Origin: Streptomyces liliiviolaceus | GTDB taxonomy: Bacteria; Actinomycetota; Actinomycetes; Streptomycetales; Streptomycetaceae | Length of the DNA stretch: 64,000 nucleotides | NCBI RefSeq assembly: GCF_018070025.1 | Contig: NZ_JAGPYQ010000001.1 | Coordinates: 434,001-498,000, forward strand | Direction: 5' to 3' | Shown here: positions 43,634 through 53,169 of the stretch, piece after piece | Position numbering within the stretch: the stretch's first letter is position 1 | Layout: every line of letters begins with the position of its first letter | Position numbers and translations under genes: made by a program | The notes under the pieces: model-generated | What the model was told of the DNA's origin: nothing | Databases searched by the model: none | The model's input: the letters and a program-made list of their open reading frames with translations, nothing else

Positions 43634-45337
43634 TCAGGGTGTTGTCCGGTCCTCGATCTCAAGACGCTCCCGCGCCCCCTTGAACACCGCGGTGCCCCTC
43701 TTCTCGTCCGCCGTCCCCTTGGGCATGTCCACCCGAAGCTCGTACAGAAGGCTGTCGTCGGTGAGGATCATCAGCTCCATGACACGGGTCAGATCGCCCT
43801 CGGTGTCGTAGGTGGTGTCGGCGAGCACGGCCTCGAACCCGTGGAAGGACGTCCGCGTGTACTGCGTCCGCGACTCGCCGTAGCCCGCCCAGGTGTCGCC
43901 CTGGTGCCGCGCCCGGGCCATCGGCGAGCTCGGCGCCCTGTCCCACAGGGTGAGCCGGACCTGCACGACCTCGTCGTTGTCGAAGATCGCCATGCGCGGC
44001 TGGTCGTCGGCGCCGCCCTGCTCGTGGAAGCGCACGAACTGGCGGGGGAGGTGGAGGACCGCCTTCAGGTCCTTCTCGGGACGGGCGGTCCACACCTCGT
44101 CGGCCGTGGGCCCGGCCGCGGTCTCGGGGGAGGTCACCGACGAGTTCACCGGGGCCCTGTCCCCCGCGGCCCTGCCGCCGCCACCGCCGTCGCCGGTGAG
44201 CGAGGTACCGAGCCAGACGCCGCCCGCCAGGAGCAGGGCGCCGACGAGGGTGCCGCCGACGAGGCGGGGGGCGTGGCGGCGCCTCGGTGGCGGTTCCGGT
44301 TCCGGTTCCGGTTCCGGTGACGGTTTCGGTGATGGTTTCGGTTCCGGTCGTACGGCGTCGGGGTGGGCGGTGTCCGAGGCGGGGACCGGGACCGGGTCGT
44401 CACCTGGTTCTGCCGACGCCGCGGGCGCGTGTCCGAGCCGGACCGTTCCCGAGTCGTCCGCGAACTCGCGTAACGAGGAGACGTCCTGCGGGGCCGTCAG
44501 GTCGCCCCGCGGTACCGGCCAGCCCTCCGCCACCGCCTCCAGCGAGGCGGCGACCTCGTCGGCGTCCGGCCGCTGGTCCGGGTCCTTCGCCAGGAGCCGG
44601 ACGATCAGCGGCCCGAGCGGTCCCGCGTGCTCGGGTTCCGGCGGCTCGGCGGACAGGATCGCGGCGAGGGTGGACTCCAGCGTCGTACGCCGGAACGGGG
44701 ACCAGCCCTCGACGGCCGCGTACAGGCAGACGCCCAGGGACCACATGTCCGCGGCAGGGCCCGCGCCCCGGCCGGACATCCGCTCCGGCGCGATGAATTC
44801 GAGGGAGCCCACGAACTCCCCGCTCATGGTGAGGGATTCCTCGCCCTGGATGTGCGCGATGCCGAAGTCGGTGAGCACGACGCGGCCGTGCTGTCCGAGC
44901 AGGACGTTCACGGGTTTCACGTCGCGGTGCACGATGCCCTTGGCGTGCGCGGCCTTCAGGGCGCCCACCACGGACAGCCCGATCCGCGCCGACTCGGTGG
45001 GCGGGAGCGCGCCGCGCTGCAGCACCTCGTGGAGGGACTCGCCGCGGATCAGCTCCATCACGATCCAGGGCAGTCCGTCCTCCACGACCACGTCGTGGAT
45101 CGCCACGGCGCCGGGATGCTCCACACGCGCCGCCGCCCGCGCCTCGCGCTGCAGCCGGTGGTACGCGCGCTGGTGGGCGGCGTCCCGCGGATCGCCGGGC
45201 AGCCGGGGCTCCTTGACCGCGACGTCCCGCCCCACGAGTTCGTCCGTGGCCCGCCACACGGTGCCCATGCCGCCCGAGCCGATGCGCTCGGTCAGCCGGT
45301 AACGGCCGCCGACCAGACGCCCCCCGTCATCGCTCAT
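43634..45337 (-). CDS. Receptor-type Ser/Thr protein kinase
   Basis: 567 residues. PknB-type kinase domain 1-270: YRLTERIGSGGMGTVW, VAVKEPRL (Lys), HRDVKPVNVLL (catalytic Asp), TDFGIAH and APERM. A Pro/Glu/Lys linker (SPKPSPEPEPEPEP) leads to one membrane helix (LVGGTLVGALLLAGGVWLG). The extracytoplasmic part (about 420-560) is not PASTA; it shares the LPRQFVRF / ATTYDTEGDL-type segments with the neighbouring kinases. It is last in the cluster, 104 bases upstream of the SSADH gene. Confidence 0.93.
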   Translation of the reverse strand: MSDDGGRLVGGRYRLTERIGSGGMGTVWRATDELVGRDVAVKEPRLPGDPRDAAHQRAYHRLQREARAAARVEHPGAVAIHDVVVEDGLPWIVMELIRGESLHEVLQRGALPPTESARIGLSVVGALKAAHAKGIVHRDVKPVNVLLGQHGRVVLTDFGIAHIQGEESLTMSGEFVGSLEFIAPERMSGRGAGPAADMWSLGVCLYAAVEGWSPFRRTTLESTLAAILSAEPPEPEHAGPLGPLIVRLLAKDPDQRPDADEVAASLEAVAEGWPVPRGDLTAPQDVSSLREFADDSGTVRLGHAPAASAEPGDDPVPVPASDTAHPDAVRPEPKPSPKPSPEPEPEPEPPPRRRHAPRLVGGTLVGALLLAGGVWLGTSLTGDGGGGGRAAGDRAPVNSSVTSPETAAGPTADEVWTARPEKDLKAVLHLPRQFVRFHEQGGADDQPRMAIFDNDEVVQVRLTLWDRAPSSPMARARHQGDTWAGYGESRTQYTRTSFHGFEAVLADTTYDTEGDLTRVMELMILTDDSLLYELRVDMPKGTADEKRGTAVFKGARERLEIEDRTTP

Positions 45338-45430
45338 GTCCCATCAGTACCGCGCTGGGACGGAGCTTGTCGATGTTCGGCCCGTGTACGCGGTGGATCA
45401 ACGGTGGGTCGACGACGGGGCACCGGTGGG

Positions 45431-46873
45431 TCAGGCCGTGGGAGGTGTCCGGTTCACGGGCAGGGGCTCCTCCCGGGGCAGGGCCCGGTGCTTGGGAAGC
45501 GCCGTACGCCCCACCGCCGCCGCGAGTTTGCGCAGCCGGCGCCAGTCCATGGGCGGCTTGGTCTCCGGTACGCCCGGCCGGTTCCCGGGGACGCGTACAC
45601 GCAGGGCACCGGGCTCGATCCGGCACCGTACCGGCGTGGGCAGCATGAGGGCCTCGCCGTCCACGCCGACCTCGATCTCGGGGCGGTCGGCGTCCACCAC
45701 CACCTCGCGGGCGGTCAGTACCGTGAGCCCGGTGGAGTGCCTGCCCAGCAGCAGCCCGGCAGCCTCGGCGGCGTTCTCGACCCGCACGCCGAGGACACCC
45801 AGCACACCGGACTCCAGCCGTTCGCGGTAGCCGAGGCCCGCCGGATCGTCCATGCGGTAGGGGTTGTTGCTCACCAGGAGGGCCTGGGGTCCGTCGACGA
45901 CGGTCGCCGCCGTGGCGCCCGCCGCCCGAGGACCGGTGGCCCCGTCCGTCTCCTCCACACGGGCGGTCAGCCGCGGCCCCCGCTGGTGCGTGAGCAGTTC
46001 GGGCAGCAGCTCCAGCGTCGTACGGACCTTGTCATCGCGGTACTCGGGGCTCTGCACGACGACCGCGTACGCCCCGAACGAGGCGTTGTTGACGAAGGGG
46101 TACGTGTCCGCGAAGCCGAGGTCGACGTGGAGTTCGACGCCGTCTTCCGTGAGGGCGTCGAGGCTCGCCGCCGGGTCGTTGCGGTCGAGCCCGAGGTCCA
46201 TGGCGAAGTGGTTGCGGGTTCCGGCGCACACGACGAGGAACGGTATGCCGTGCTCCGCGGCGACGGCGGCGACCAGCGCCTGCGTACCGTCGCCGCCCGC
46301 GACGCCGAGCAGGTCGGCGCCGTCCGCGACGGCCCCTTGGGCGAGTTCGGTCACGTCCTCGTGCCGTTCGGGGTCGAGGAGGTGGACCCGGGCGCCGAGT
46401 TTTTCGGCCTTCTCCTTCAGGCCGAACCGCTCGACCTTTCCGCCCCCTGAGCGCGGGTTCATGATGAGGAAGGGGCTGGTGGGGGCGGGAGTCCGGTGCT
46501 CCCGGACGCTCACCGTGTGGGACTTGGTGCTGCTGAGCGCGAACTTCCCGGCCCAGACGGCGAATCCCCACAGGGCCAGGGACACGATGACGACCCAGAG
46601 CAGGTTCTCCGCGGCGAAGAACCAGACGACCGCGGCGGGGGTCGTGACGGCCAGCGCCACGGCTGCCGCGCGGGACGGGCCCCGGAGGGTCAGCACCCAC
46701 CACAGGGCGGCCACGGTGACGGCCGTGCCCAGCGCTCCCACCGCGACGAGGAGCAGGCTGGTGACTCCGCCGTAGCCGAGCGGCAGCAGGACCGCGAGGG
46801 CGGCGCCGGTCAGGGCGGCGCGGGCCGCCCAGCGCTGCCGGGCATGTGCCCGCCCGTCAAGATCCAGGCCCAC
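45431..46873 (-). CDS. Diacylglycerol/lipid kinase family protein
   Basis: 480 residues from GTG 46873 (VGLDLDGRAHARQRWAA). The frame stays open through the upstream dispersed repeats, which are not coding. Four helices to about 125 (ALTGAALAVLLPLGYGGV; LLLVAVGALGTAVTVAAL; and two more), then the lipid-kinase catalytic domain: FLIMNPRSGGGKVERFG, GVAGGDGTQALVA (GGDGT) and VVCAGTRNHFAMDLGL. It phosphorylates a lipid such as diacylglycerol, with the catalytic part in the cytosol. It is embedded in the kinase cluster. Confidence 0.9.
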   Translation of the reverse strand: MGLDLDGRAHARQRWAARAALTGAALAVLLPLGYGGVTSLLLVAVGALGTAVTVAALWWVLTLRGPSRAAAVALAVTTPAAVVWFFAAENLLWVVIVSLALWGFAVWAGKFALSSTKSHTVSVREHRTPAPTSPFLIMNPRSGGGKVERFGLKEKAEKLGARVHLLDPERHEDVTELAQGAVADGADLLGVAGGDGTQALVAAVAAEHGIPFLVVCAGTRNHFAMDLGLDRNDPAASLDALTEDGVELHVDLGFADTYPFVNNASFGAYAVVVQSPEYRDDKVRTTLELLPELLTHQRGPRLTARVEETDGATGPRAAGATAATVVDGPQALLVSNNPYRMDDPAGLGYRERLESGVLGVLGVRVENAAEAAGLLLGRHSTGLTVLTAREVVVDADRPEIEVGVDGEALMLPTPVRCRIEPGALRVRVPGNRPGVPETKPPMDWRRLRKLAAAVGRTALPKHRALPREEPLPVNRTPPTA

Positions 46874-46897
46874 GCCTGCCGCCTCTCTTCCACAACC

Positions 46898-47098
46898 CTG
46901 CGCAGTTCCCCGCGCCCCTGAAAACCAAAAAGACTGCGCAGTTCCCCGCGCCCCTGGGGGGCGAAAGACCGCGCCGTTCCCCGCGCCCCTCGGTGGGACG
47001 GGGCGAAGCCCCTCCCCGAGGGGCGCGGGGAACTGCGCGGGCAACCCCCACCGGCCTGCGGACGAACGTCGTCTTCAGGGGCGCGGGGAACTGCGCGA
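46898..47098. repeat. Cluster of five dispersed GCGCAGTTCCCCGCGCCCC elements
   Basis: Three in one orientation at 46898-46919, 46934-46955 and 46969-46990 (spacing 36 and 35). Two in the other at 47019-47040 and 47077-47098. The opposed copies 46969-46990 and 47019-47040 can form a large hairpin. They fill the 352-base gap between the lipid kinase gene and the next kinase. A run of cgatcc/cgcgatc units follows at about 47122-47163. Confidence 0.9.
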
Positions 47099-47225
47099 GC
47101 AACCCCCACCGACCCGCACCCGACGATCCACGATCCGCGATCGGCGATCCGCGATCGACGACCCGAGGCAGCAGTATGCCGCTACCGACGCCCCCTCGAC
47201 GCCTCAACAGGGCATCCCCAGAGGT

Positions 47226-48992
47226 TCACAACCTGTCGACGTCCAGGTTCGCGATGGCCGTCGAGGCGACCGCCCGCCCCCGCTCGGTGAAATCACCCTT
47301 GCCCGGGTAACCGATCATGAGCTTGTACATGTCACCGGACGTCGTCTTGTAGTACAGGACCTGAAGCTCCCGCGGCCGCGGATTCTCCGTGTCCGTGCTG
47401 CGGTAGACCACCGTGTTCCGCGCGGCCTTGCGGTCCTTGTACTTGACGTCGTTGGGATCGCTCGTCGGCGCCGGGTCGGAGTCCATCCCGAGCCCGTACG
47501 CGCCGCTCTGCTTGTACGTGGCGTCGTCCTCGTACATCTCCGCCGACGCCGTCCCCGCGATCTCCCCCGAGGTGTCCTCGGCCTTCTTGTCCAGCGACAG
47601 GCTGATCCACAGCGTGCCGCTCAGGTCGGTGAACTGCACCCAGTGCTCGTCCTTGGGCGCGTCGGGCTTGGGCACGGTCTTCTGGTAGCCCTTCGGCACC
47701 GCCATCGTGACGCCCAGCGCCTTCACGTCGGTCTTCTTCCAGCCGTCCGGCAACGGCCCCGCGAACGGGTCCGCGACCACCAGGTACGCCGCCACCGCCG
47801 CCGCGACGACCACGGCCCCGAGGCCGATCCATCCCTTGCGGCCGACGCGCAGCGGCCTGCCACCGGGGGGCGCCCCCTCACCGGCGTGCGCCCCGTCGGG
47901 CCCCGGCCGCTGGACGATCTGGGTGGGCGCGAGCTGGGGCGGTCGCGCGGCCTCCTCCAGCAGGGCACGTACCCGCGCGGCGTCCGGGCGGCGGTTCGGG
48001 TCCTTGTCGAGGAGGCCGTTGATGACCTCGGCGAGCGGTCCCGTGGCCGCGTTGGGCGGGGCGGGCGTGGCGTTGAGGACGGACTGGAGCGTCGCGGGCG
48101 TGTTGCTGCGGCGGAACGGCGACACGCCCTCCGTGGCCGCGTACAGGACCACGCCCAGCGACCAGAGGTCGGAGGCCGGGCCCGGGCGCTGCCCCAGCAC
48201 CCTCTCGGGCGCGATGAACTCGGGCGAGCCGACGAAGCCGCCCGTGTCGGTCAGATTCGTCTCGCCCTCTATCTGGGCGATGCCGAAGTCGGTGAGGACG
48301 ACGCGGTCGCCCGTGCCGAGCAGGACGTTGTCCGGCTTGACGTCGCGGTGCAGGATGCCCGCCGCGTGCGCGGACTCCAGTGCGCCAAGCACCTCCAGGC
48401 CGATTCTCGCCGCCTCACGCGCGCCGAGCGTGCCCTCCTGGAGCGCGGCGCCGAGCGAGCGCCCCCGGACCAGTTCCATCACGATCCACGGCCGGCCGTC
48501 GACCACGGCGACGTCGTGGACGTTGACGACGGCCGGATGGTCGAGCCGGGCCGCGGCGCGCGCCTCGCGGCGCATCCGCTCGGAGACATTGGCTCGTTCA
48601 CGTTCGGGAAGATGGTCGGGGATGCGCGGCTCCTTGACCGCGACCTCCCGGTCCACCGTCTCGTCCTTGGCCCGCCACACGGTCCCCATGCCACCGTGAC
48701 CGAGCTTGTCGAGCAGCCGGTACCGGTCCGCGATGAGCCGGCCCGAGCCGGGGTCGTGCGGCGCCTGCTGCACGGGTTGCCCCTGCCGCACGGGGTGCGC
48801 CTGCGGTGCCGGGTGCGCCTGTTGCCGCGACACGGCCTCGGGCACAGTTGCGGGCGCGACCTCGGGCGCGACCTGCGCGGGTGTGGCGTACGGATTCCCG
48901 GGGTGGGGCACGGCGACCGGTGGATGTGGCGGTTGCAGACCGAAACTCGTCGGCTCGTCGGGTCCGTAAGGGGCTCCCCCGTTGCTGCTCAT
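47226..48992 (-). CDS. Receptor-type Ser/Thr protein kinase
   Basis: 588 residues from ATG 48992, with AAGGA eight bases upstream; ATG at 49001 is the alternative. A Pro/Gln/His-rich N-terminal extension of about 90 residues, then a complete kinase: YRLLDKLGHGGMGTVW, VAVKEPRI, HRDVKPDNVLL, TDFGIAQIEG, GSPEFIAPERV. One membrane helix (WIGLGAVVVAAAVAAYLVV). The extracytoplasmic domain starts GVTMAVPKGYQ and has the WVQFTDLSGTLWISL and YYKTTSGDMYKL segments shared with the other kinases. Confidence 0.93.
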   Translation of the reverse strand: MSSNGGAPYGPDEPTSFGLQPPHPPVAVPHPGNPYATPAQVAPEVAPATVPEAVSRQQAHPAPQAHPVRQGQPVQQAPHDPGSGRLIADRYRLLDKLGHGGMGTVWRAKDETVDREVAVKEPRIPDHLPERERANVSERMRREARAAARLDHPAVVNVHDVAVVDGRPWIVMELVRGRSLGAALQEGTLGAREAARIGLEVLGALESAHAAGILHRDVKPDNVLLGTGDRVVLTDFGIAQIEGETNLTDTGGFVGSPEFIAPERVLGQRPGPASDLWSLGVVLYAATEGVSPFRRSNTPATLQSVLNATPAPPNAATGPLAEVINGLLDKDPNRRPDAARVRALLEEAARPPQLAPTQIVQRPGPDGAHAGEGAPPGGRPLRVGRKGWIGLGAVVVAAAVAAYLVVADPFAGPLPDGWKKTDVKALGVTMAVPKGYQKTVPKPDAPKDEHWVQFTDLSGTLWISLSLDKKAEDTSGEIAGTASAEMYEDDATYKQSGAYGLGMDSDPAPTSDPNDVKYKDRKAARNTVVYRSTDTENPRPRELQVLYYKTTSGDMYKLMIGYPGKGDFTERGRAVASTAIANLDVDRL

Positions 48993-49111
48993 GGGGTCCA
49001 TCCTTATCGCGGCAGGCGCCTCCGCTCCACCCTGGGTGCTTTCCAGTCACAGACCCGTGACGCACGACGCGCGCTTTACTCCGAACCACCGGATTTACGC
49101 CGAAATGCGGC

Positions 49112-50749
49112 TCATGAGCCCGTACGGGCCACGGTGTCCACCGCGACGTCGAAGTACTCCCGCGCCTCCCGCGCCTTGCCGACCGGCGACGACACCAGCA
49201 CGTCGTACATCCGGCCGTCCTCCTCCCAGCACAGTTCGTAGATGTGCCGCGCGCCCTCCGCCGCGCTGAAGCCGTCCCAGGTGAACTCCCAGAGCGCGGC
49301 GGGGCGTCCGGAGCGGGTGGTCTCGGTGACGCGGCCGTCGCGGTAGCCGGGGTAGGTGTCGGTCCCCTTCTCGGCCGCGCGTTCCATCACCGCGAGCGGG
49401 CCGCCCGGTTCCGGCGCGGACACCTTGACGCCGATGCGGAAGGTCTTCCCGGCCGACATGTAGTAGACGCGCTCGCCCTGCGCCTCGCGCGTGAAGCCCA
49501 CGGGGACGGCGAGCGAGAAGCCCGCCGCGTCGCGGACGAGCCGGTATCCCGTGGGTACCGTGCGACTGGCGGAGGCCGTGGGCCGAGGGCCGGTGGCGCT
49601 GTCACTCGGTGTGGGACCGGTGGCCGTACGGGACGAGGAGACCGAACCCCCCGGCGGCGTCGGCCCGTTGCCGCCGTCGCCCAGCAGCAGCGCGGCCGCC
49701 GACACGCCCGCCACGGCCATCGCCGCGACGAGAGCCGCCGCGATCAGCACGTTGCGCATCGACGAGGAGACGGCGAAGGGGGCTCGGAGCGGGTGCGGCA
49801 CGGTAGGTTCCGGAACCGCGGACGCCGACGCCGAGGCCGAAGTGCCGTGATCACGCCCCGGCGCGCCCCGCCGCGAGGGCGTGCGGCCGGGCTGGGCCTG
49901 CGGCATACGGCCCGTGTCCAGGAAGACCCGTAACAGCCGCTCCGCCTCGACCGCGTCGAGCCGCCGCTCCGGATCGCGTTCGAGCAGGCCCCGTACGACG
50001 GGGAGCAGGGGCCCGGCGGCGGCGGGCGGAAGTATGTCGTCGACGACCACCGCGTGCAGCGTGCCGCCCAGCGAGTCGCGGCGGAAGGGCGATTCGCCGC
50101 TGAGGACCGTGCAGAGCAATGCGCCCAGCGACCACAGGTCGGACTCGGGCCCGGTCCTGAGGCCCGCCATCCGCTCGGGTGCGGTGTACTCGGGCGAGCC
50201 CACGAACGACCCGCTCTCGGTGAGCGTCGTCGAGCCCGCGACCTGCGCGACCCCGAAGTCGGTGAGGACGACGATGCCGCTCAGGGTGAGGAGGACGTTC
50301 GCGGGCTTCAGATCGCGGTGCAGAACCCCGGCGTCGTGCGCCTTGCGCAGCGCGCCGAGCAGGTCGATGCCCATCCGTGCCGCCTCGACCGGGCCGATGG
50401 GCCCGGACCGGGAGATGCGCTCGGCGAGCGATCCTCCTTCGAGGAGGTCCATGACGATGTACGGGCGTTCGTCCTGCTCGACGACGTCGTGCACGACGAT
50501 GATGTGCGGGTGCCGCAGTTGCGCGATCGCGCGTGCCTCGCGCAGGGTGCGTTCACGCTGCAGCCGGGCCTCCGCCACCGAGAGCGAGGTGTCGACGGCG
50601 AGTTCCTTGACCGCGACCTGCCGGGCCAGCAACTGGTCCGTGGCCCGCCACACGACACCCATGCCACCGCGGCCGATTCTGGCTTCCAGGCGGTAACGCC
50701 CCGCGATGACCCGGGCGTTGTCCTCCGGTCTCTCCCCTTCGGTCGCCAT
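49112..50749 (-). CDS. Receptor-type Ser/Thr protein kinase
   Basis: 545 residues from ATG 50749 (MATEGERPEDNARVIAG); ATGs at 50758 and 50761 are alternatives. Kinase: YRLEARIGRGGMGVVW, VAVKELAV, HRDLKPANVLL, TDFGVAQVAG, GSPEYTAPERM. After a Ser/Ala linker there is one helix (VLIAAALVAAMAVAGVSAAALLL). The extracytoplasmic domain begins GFSLAVPVGFTRE and has ALWEFTWDGFSA and YDVLVSSPVG, clearly homologous to the sensor of the 51100 kinase. Confidence 0.93.
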   Translation of the reverse strand: MATEGERPEDNARVIAGRYRLEARIGRGGMGVVWRATDQLLARQVAVKELAVDTSLSVAEARLQRERTLREARAIAQLRHPHIIVVHDVVEQDERPYIVMDLLEGGSLAERISRSGPIGPVEAARMGIDLLGALRKAHDAGVLHRDLKPANVLLTLSGIVVLTDFGVAQVAGSTTLTESGSFVGSPEYTAPERMAGLRTGPESDLWSLGALLCTVLSGESPFRRDSLGGTLHAVVVDDILPPAAAGPLLPVVRGLLERDPERRLDAVEAERLLRVFLDTGRMPQAQPGRTPSRRGAPGRDHGTSASASASAVPEPTVPHPLRAPFAVSSSMRNVLIAAALVAAMAVAGVSAAALLLGDGGNGPTPPGGSVSSSRTATGPTPSDSATGPRPTASASRTVPTGYRLVRDAAGFSLAVPVGFTREAQGERVYYMSAGKTFRIGVKVSAPEPGGPLAVMERAAEKGTDTYPGYRDGRVTETTRSGRPAALWEFTWDGFSAAEGARHIYELCWEEDGRMYDVLVSSPVGKAREAREYFDVAVDTVARTGS

Positions 50750-50843
50750 GCGCCCCATCATGCCGCAACGGACGGAACCCTTCCGGGCCCGCCCAACGAA
50801 GGTTGGCCGACAACCGACGCTCCAGGGGGAACGCAGAACGACA

Positions 50844-51007
50844 CAGCCTTTCGCCCCTAGGGGCACGGGGAACGACGCAATCTTTCGCCTTTGGGTGCGC
50901 GGGCAACGACGCAGCTTTCTGCCTCCAGGAGCGCAGGCAACGGCGCGGCCTTTCGCCTTTGGGGGCGCGGGGAACTGCGCAATCTTTCAGGGGCGCGGGG
51001 AACTGCG
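50844..51007. repeat. Tandem array of 34-bp repeats, 4.8 copies
   Basis: Units at 50844-50877, 50878-50911, 50912-50945, 50946-50979 and a 28-base last unit 50980-51007. Each reads ca(g/a)c/tctttcgcc..., then ggggcgcggggaactgcg or a diverged form. Copies 4 and 5 match the dispersed element best; copies 1 to 3 are progressively altered (gggcaacgacg). Located between two kinase genes; no spacer sequences and no coding role. Confidence 0.9.
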
Positions 51008-51099
51008 CGACCAGCCCCCACCGACCCGCAGCCGACGACCTCCCCGCAGGACACCCCACGGAACACCCCGCAGCGCACCCCGCCAGGGGCAGGCACACG

Positions 51100-52899
51100 C
51101 TAGGACTCCGGCGGCTCCCACCCACGCAACACCGTGTCGAACTGCGACCGAGCAGTCTCCCAGTCATCCGCGGGCGAGGACATGTAGATCACGTACTCGA
51201 CCCCGTCACGGCCGAGATACGCCTGTTCGATGGCCCGCCGAGGCCCGGGAAACTCCGTGTCCTTGCCGAGCGCGGTCCAGGTGAAGTCCCACAGCGCCCC
51301 AGGACGGTCACGGAAGGTGTTGGACTCCAGACCGACCTGCTGATACTCGCTCAGCCGCCCCGATATCTGCTGTTCCAGATCGACGAGATGCCGGTACGGG
51401 GTGTCGAAGTCCGGCGAGTCGTCCACCGCGATACGGACGAAGTGCTCGCCCGCGTCGGGCGTGTAGTCGACCTGCGTGCCCTCGACCTGCCGCTTCCAGC
51501 CCTCGGGCAGGACGAGGCTGAATCCCTCGGGGTCGTCGACACGCTCCCAGCCGGCGGGCACGTCACCGGTCTGGGCCCCCTCGGTCTGCTTTCCGTCGTC
51601 GTCACCGTCCGAGGGGGACGGGGTCCTGGGGGCCGAGGAGTGGTTCGAGGACTTCGACGCGTCCTCGTCCCCCCAGCCGTCCACCATCAGCAGCGCCGCG
51701 ACGCCACCGCCGCCGACGAGCGCCGCCGCCAGCACGACCGCGGCGACGGTACGGAACCGTCGCCGCCCGGGCCGGCCGACCACCGCCGGCTGGTTCGCGG
51801 TGGCGCCGGCCGGATCGGGCGCGGGCCTGCCATGACTGCCATAGGTGTCGCGGCCGTCCGGACCGCCGTAGGCACCCGGCGGATACGGGCCACCCCGGGA
51901 CCCGTCGAAGCCGTGAGACCCGTGGGCGACGGCGTGGGTGGCGTCCTCGGACCCGGGAGCGGCGGCGGCCTGCGCGGGCCCGTACGCGCCCGGCAGTCCC
52001 TGGCCGTACGTTCCCCGCGGGTCCGGTGCGCCGTCCACGTGCTGCGTCGGCACATAGGCGTGCGCCGAGTCGGGCGCCCGCCCCTCCGCGGCCTCGGCGA
52101 GCATCTGCTCGGCCTCTTCGGGTCCGGGCCGCTCGGCGGGGTCCTTGCGCAGCAGGGCGGTGATGACGGAGGTGAGCGGGCCCGCGTTCTCCAGGGCCTC
52201 GGGCTCCTCGCCGACGACGGCCTGCATGGTCGTCAGCGGTGTCGTCCGCCGGAACGGCGACCTGCCCTCGACGGCCGTGTAGAGCGTCGCGCCGAGCGCC
52301 CACAGGTCGGCGGACGGTCCCGGGTCCTGACCGCGGATGCGTTCCGGCGCCAGATAGTCGACCGACCCGACGATCTCGCCGGTACGGGTGATCGTCGTGT
52401 CCCCCTCGACCTGGGCGATCCCGAAGTCGGTGAGCAGCACGCGCCGGTCGTGGGAGAGCAGTACGTTGCCGGGTTTGACGTCGCGGTGCAGTACGCCGGC
52501 GGAGTGCGCGGCCCGCAGGGCGCGCAGGACCCACAGCCCGACCCGGGCCGCCTCCCTGGGCTCGATGCGTCCCGCGTCCTTGACGGCGTCGGCGAGCGAG
52601 CCGCCCTCGACCAGCTCCATGACGATCCACGGGCGGCCGTCGTGCTCCAGTACGTCGTGCACGGTGACGACGGCCGAGTGGTTGATGCGCGCGGCGGCCC
52701 TGGCCTCGGCCCTGGTTCTGGCGAGGAGGACGGCCTGCTCGCTCTCGGACACGTAAAGAGCGGCCGTCAGCTCCTTGATCGCGACGGAGCGGTGCAGCAC
52801 TTCGTCGCGCGCACGCCATACCCGGCCCATGCCGCCACTGCCGATGGAGTCGGCGAGCCGGTAGCGGCCTGCGAGAAGCAGGCCCTGCATCTGATTCAC
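51100..52899 (-). CDS. Receptor-type Ser/Thr protein kinase
   Basis: 599 residues from GTG 52899 (VNQMQGLLLAGRYRLADSIG), with GGGGA just upstream; ATG 52890 is possible. Kinase motifs are complete: GSGGMGRVW, VAIKELTA, HRDVKPGNVLL, TDFGIAQVEG, GSVDYLAPERI. A Gly/Tyr/Pro-rich linker, 280-400, then one helix (TVAAVVLAAALVGGGGVAAL). The extracytoplasmic domain, GFSLVLPEGWKRQ to the end, has ALWDFTWTALGK and YVIYMSSPADDW. Probably senses an envelope signal. Confidence 0.93.
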   Translation of the reverse strand: MNQMQGLLLAGRYRLADSIGSGGMGRVWRARDEVLHRSVAIKELTAALYVSESEQAVLLARTRAEARAAARINHSAVVTVHDVLEHDGRPWIVMELVEGGSLADAVKDAGRIEPREAARVGLWVLRALRAAHSAGVLHRDVKPGNVLLSHDRRVLLTDFGIAQVEGDTTITRTGEIVGSVDYLAPERIRGQDPGPSADLWALGATLYTAVEGRSPFRRTTPLTTMQAVVGEEPEALENAGPLTSVITALLRKDPAERPGPEEAEQMLAEAAEGRAPDSAHAYVPTQHVDGAPDPRGTYGQGLPGAYGPAQAAAAPGSEDATHAVAHGSHGFDGSRGGPYPPGAYGGPDGRDTYGSHGRPAPDPAGATANQPAVVGRPGRRRFRTVAAVVLAAALVGGGGVAALLMVDGWGDEDASKSSNHSSAPRTPSPSDGDDDGKQTEGAQTGDVPAGWERVDDPEGFSLVLPEGWKRQVEGTQVDYTPDAGEHFVRIAVDDSPDFDTPYRHLVDLEQQISGRLSEYQQVGLESNTFRDRPGALWDFTWTALGKDTEFPGPRRAIEQAYLGRDGVEYVIYMSSPADDWETARSQFDTVLRGWEPPES

Positions 52900-53128
52900 G
52901 TTTCCCCGCAATGCTCTTGACAGGGTCAGACTAAGGACCGGCACGCACCCAGGGAACCGGCGGGGTCCGACGGAGACAGCACTGTGACGGTTCCCACGGG
53001 TATGAACGGGCGGTTGCCGCCCGGTGATGGGACGTTGGCGCCGAACCGGTGTCACGGCCGCACAAGCCCCCTGGCTGCACGGTGTGATGACACCACATCA
53101 ACCGGTGACCCGGCAGTGCATCAACGGA

Positions 53129-53169
53129 CGGCCCGGTACGGCATCAAAGGGCGGCCCGGTACGGCATCA
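53129..53169. repeat. 18-bp direct repeat ending at a stop codon
   Basis: cggcccggtacggcatca at 53129-53146 and 53152-53169. The second copy carries the stop codon of the pseudokinase gene (53167-53169). gcatcaacgg at 53118 looks like a partial third. Confidence 0.65.

Noticed and set aside
46874..47044. N-terminal extension of the lipid kinase through GARGTAQ-like sequence
   Set aside because: The extension is a translation of the dispersed intergenic element; the GTG at 46873 gives a normal start.
50844..51007. A CRISPR-like repeat pattern
   Set aside because: The 34-bp units abut without spacers and diverge progressively. No cas genes are present.
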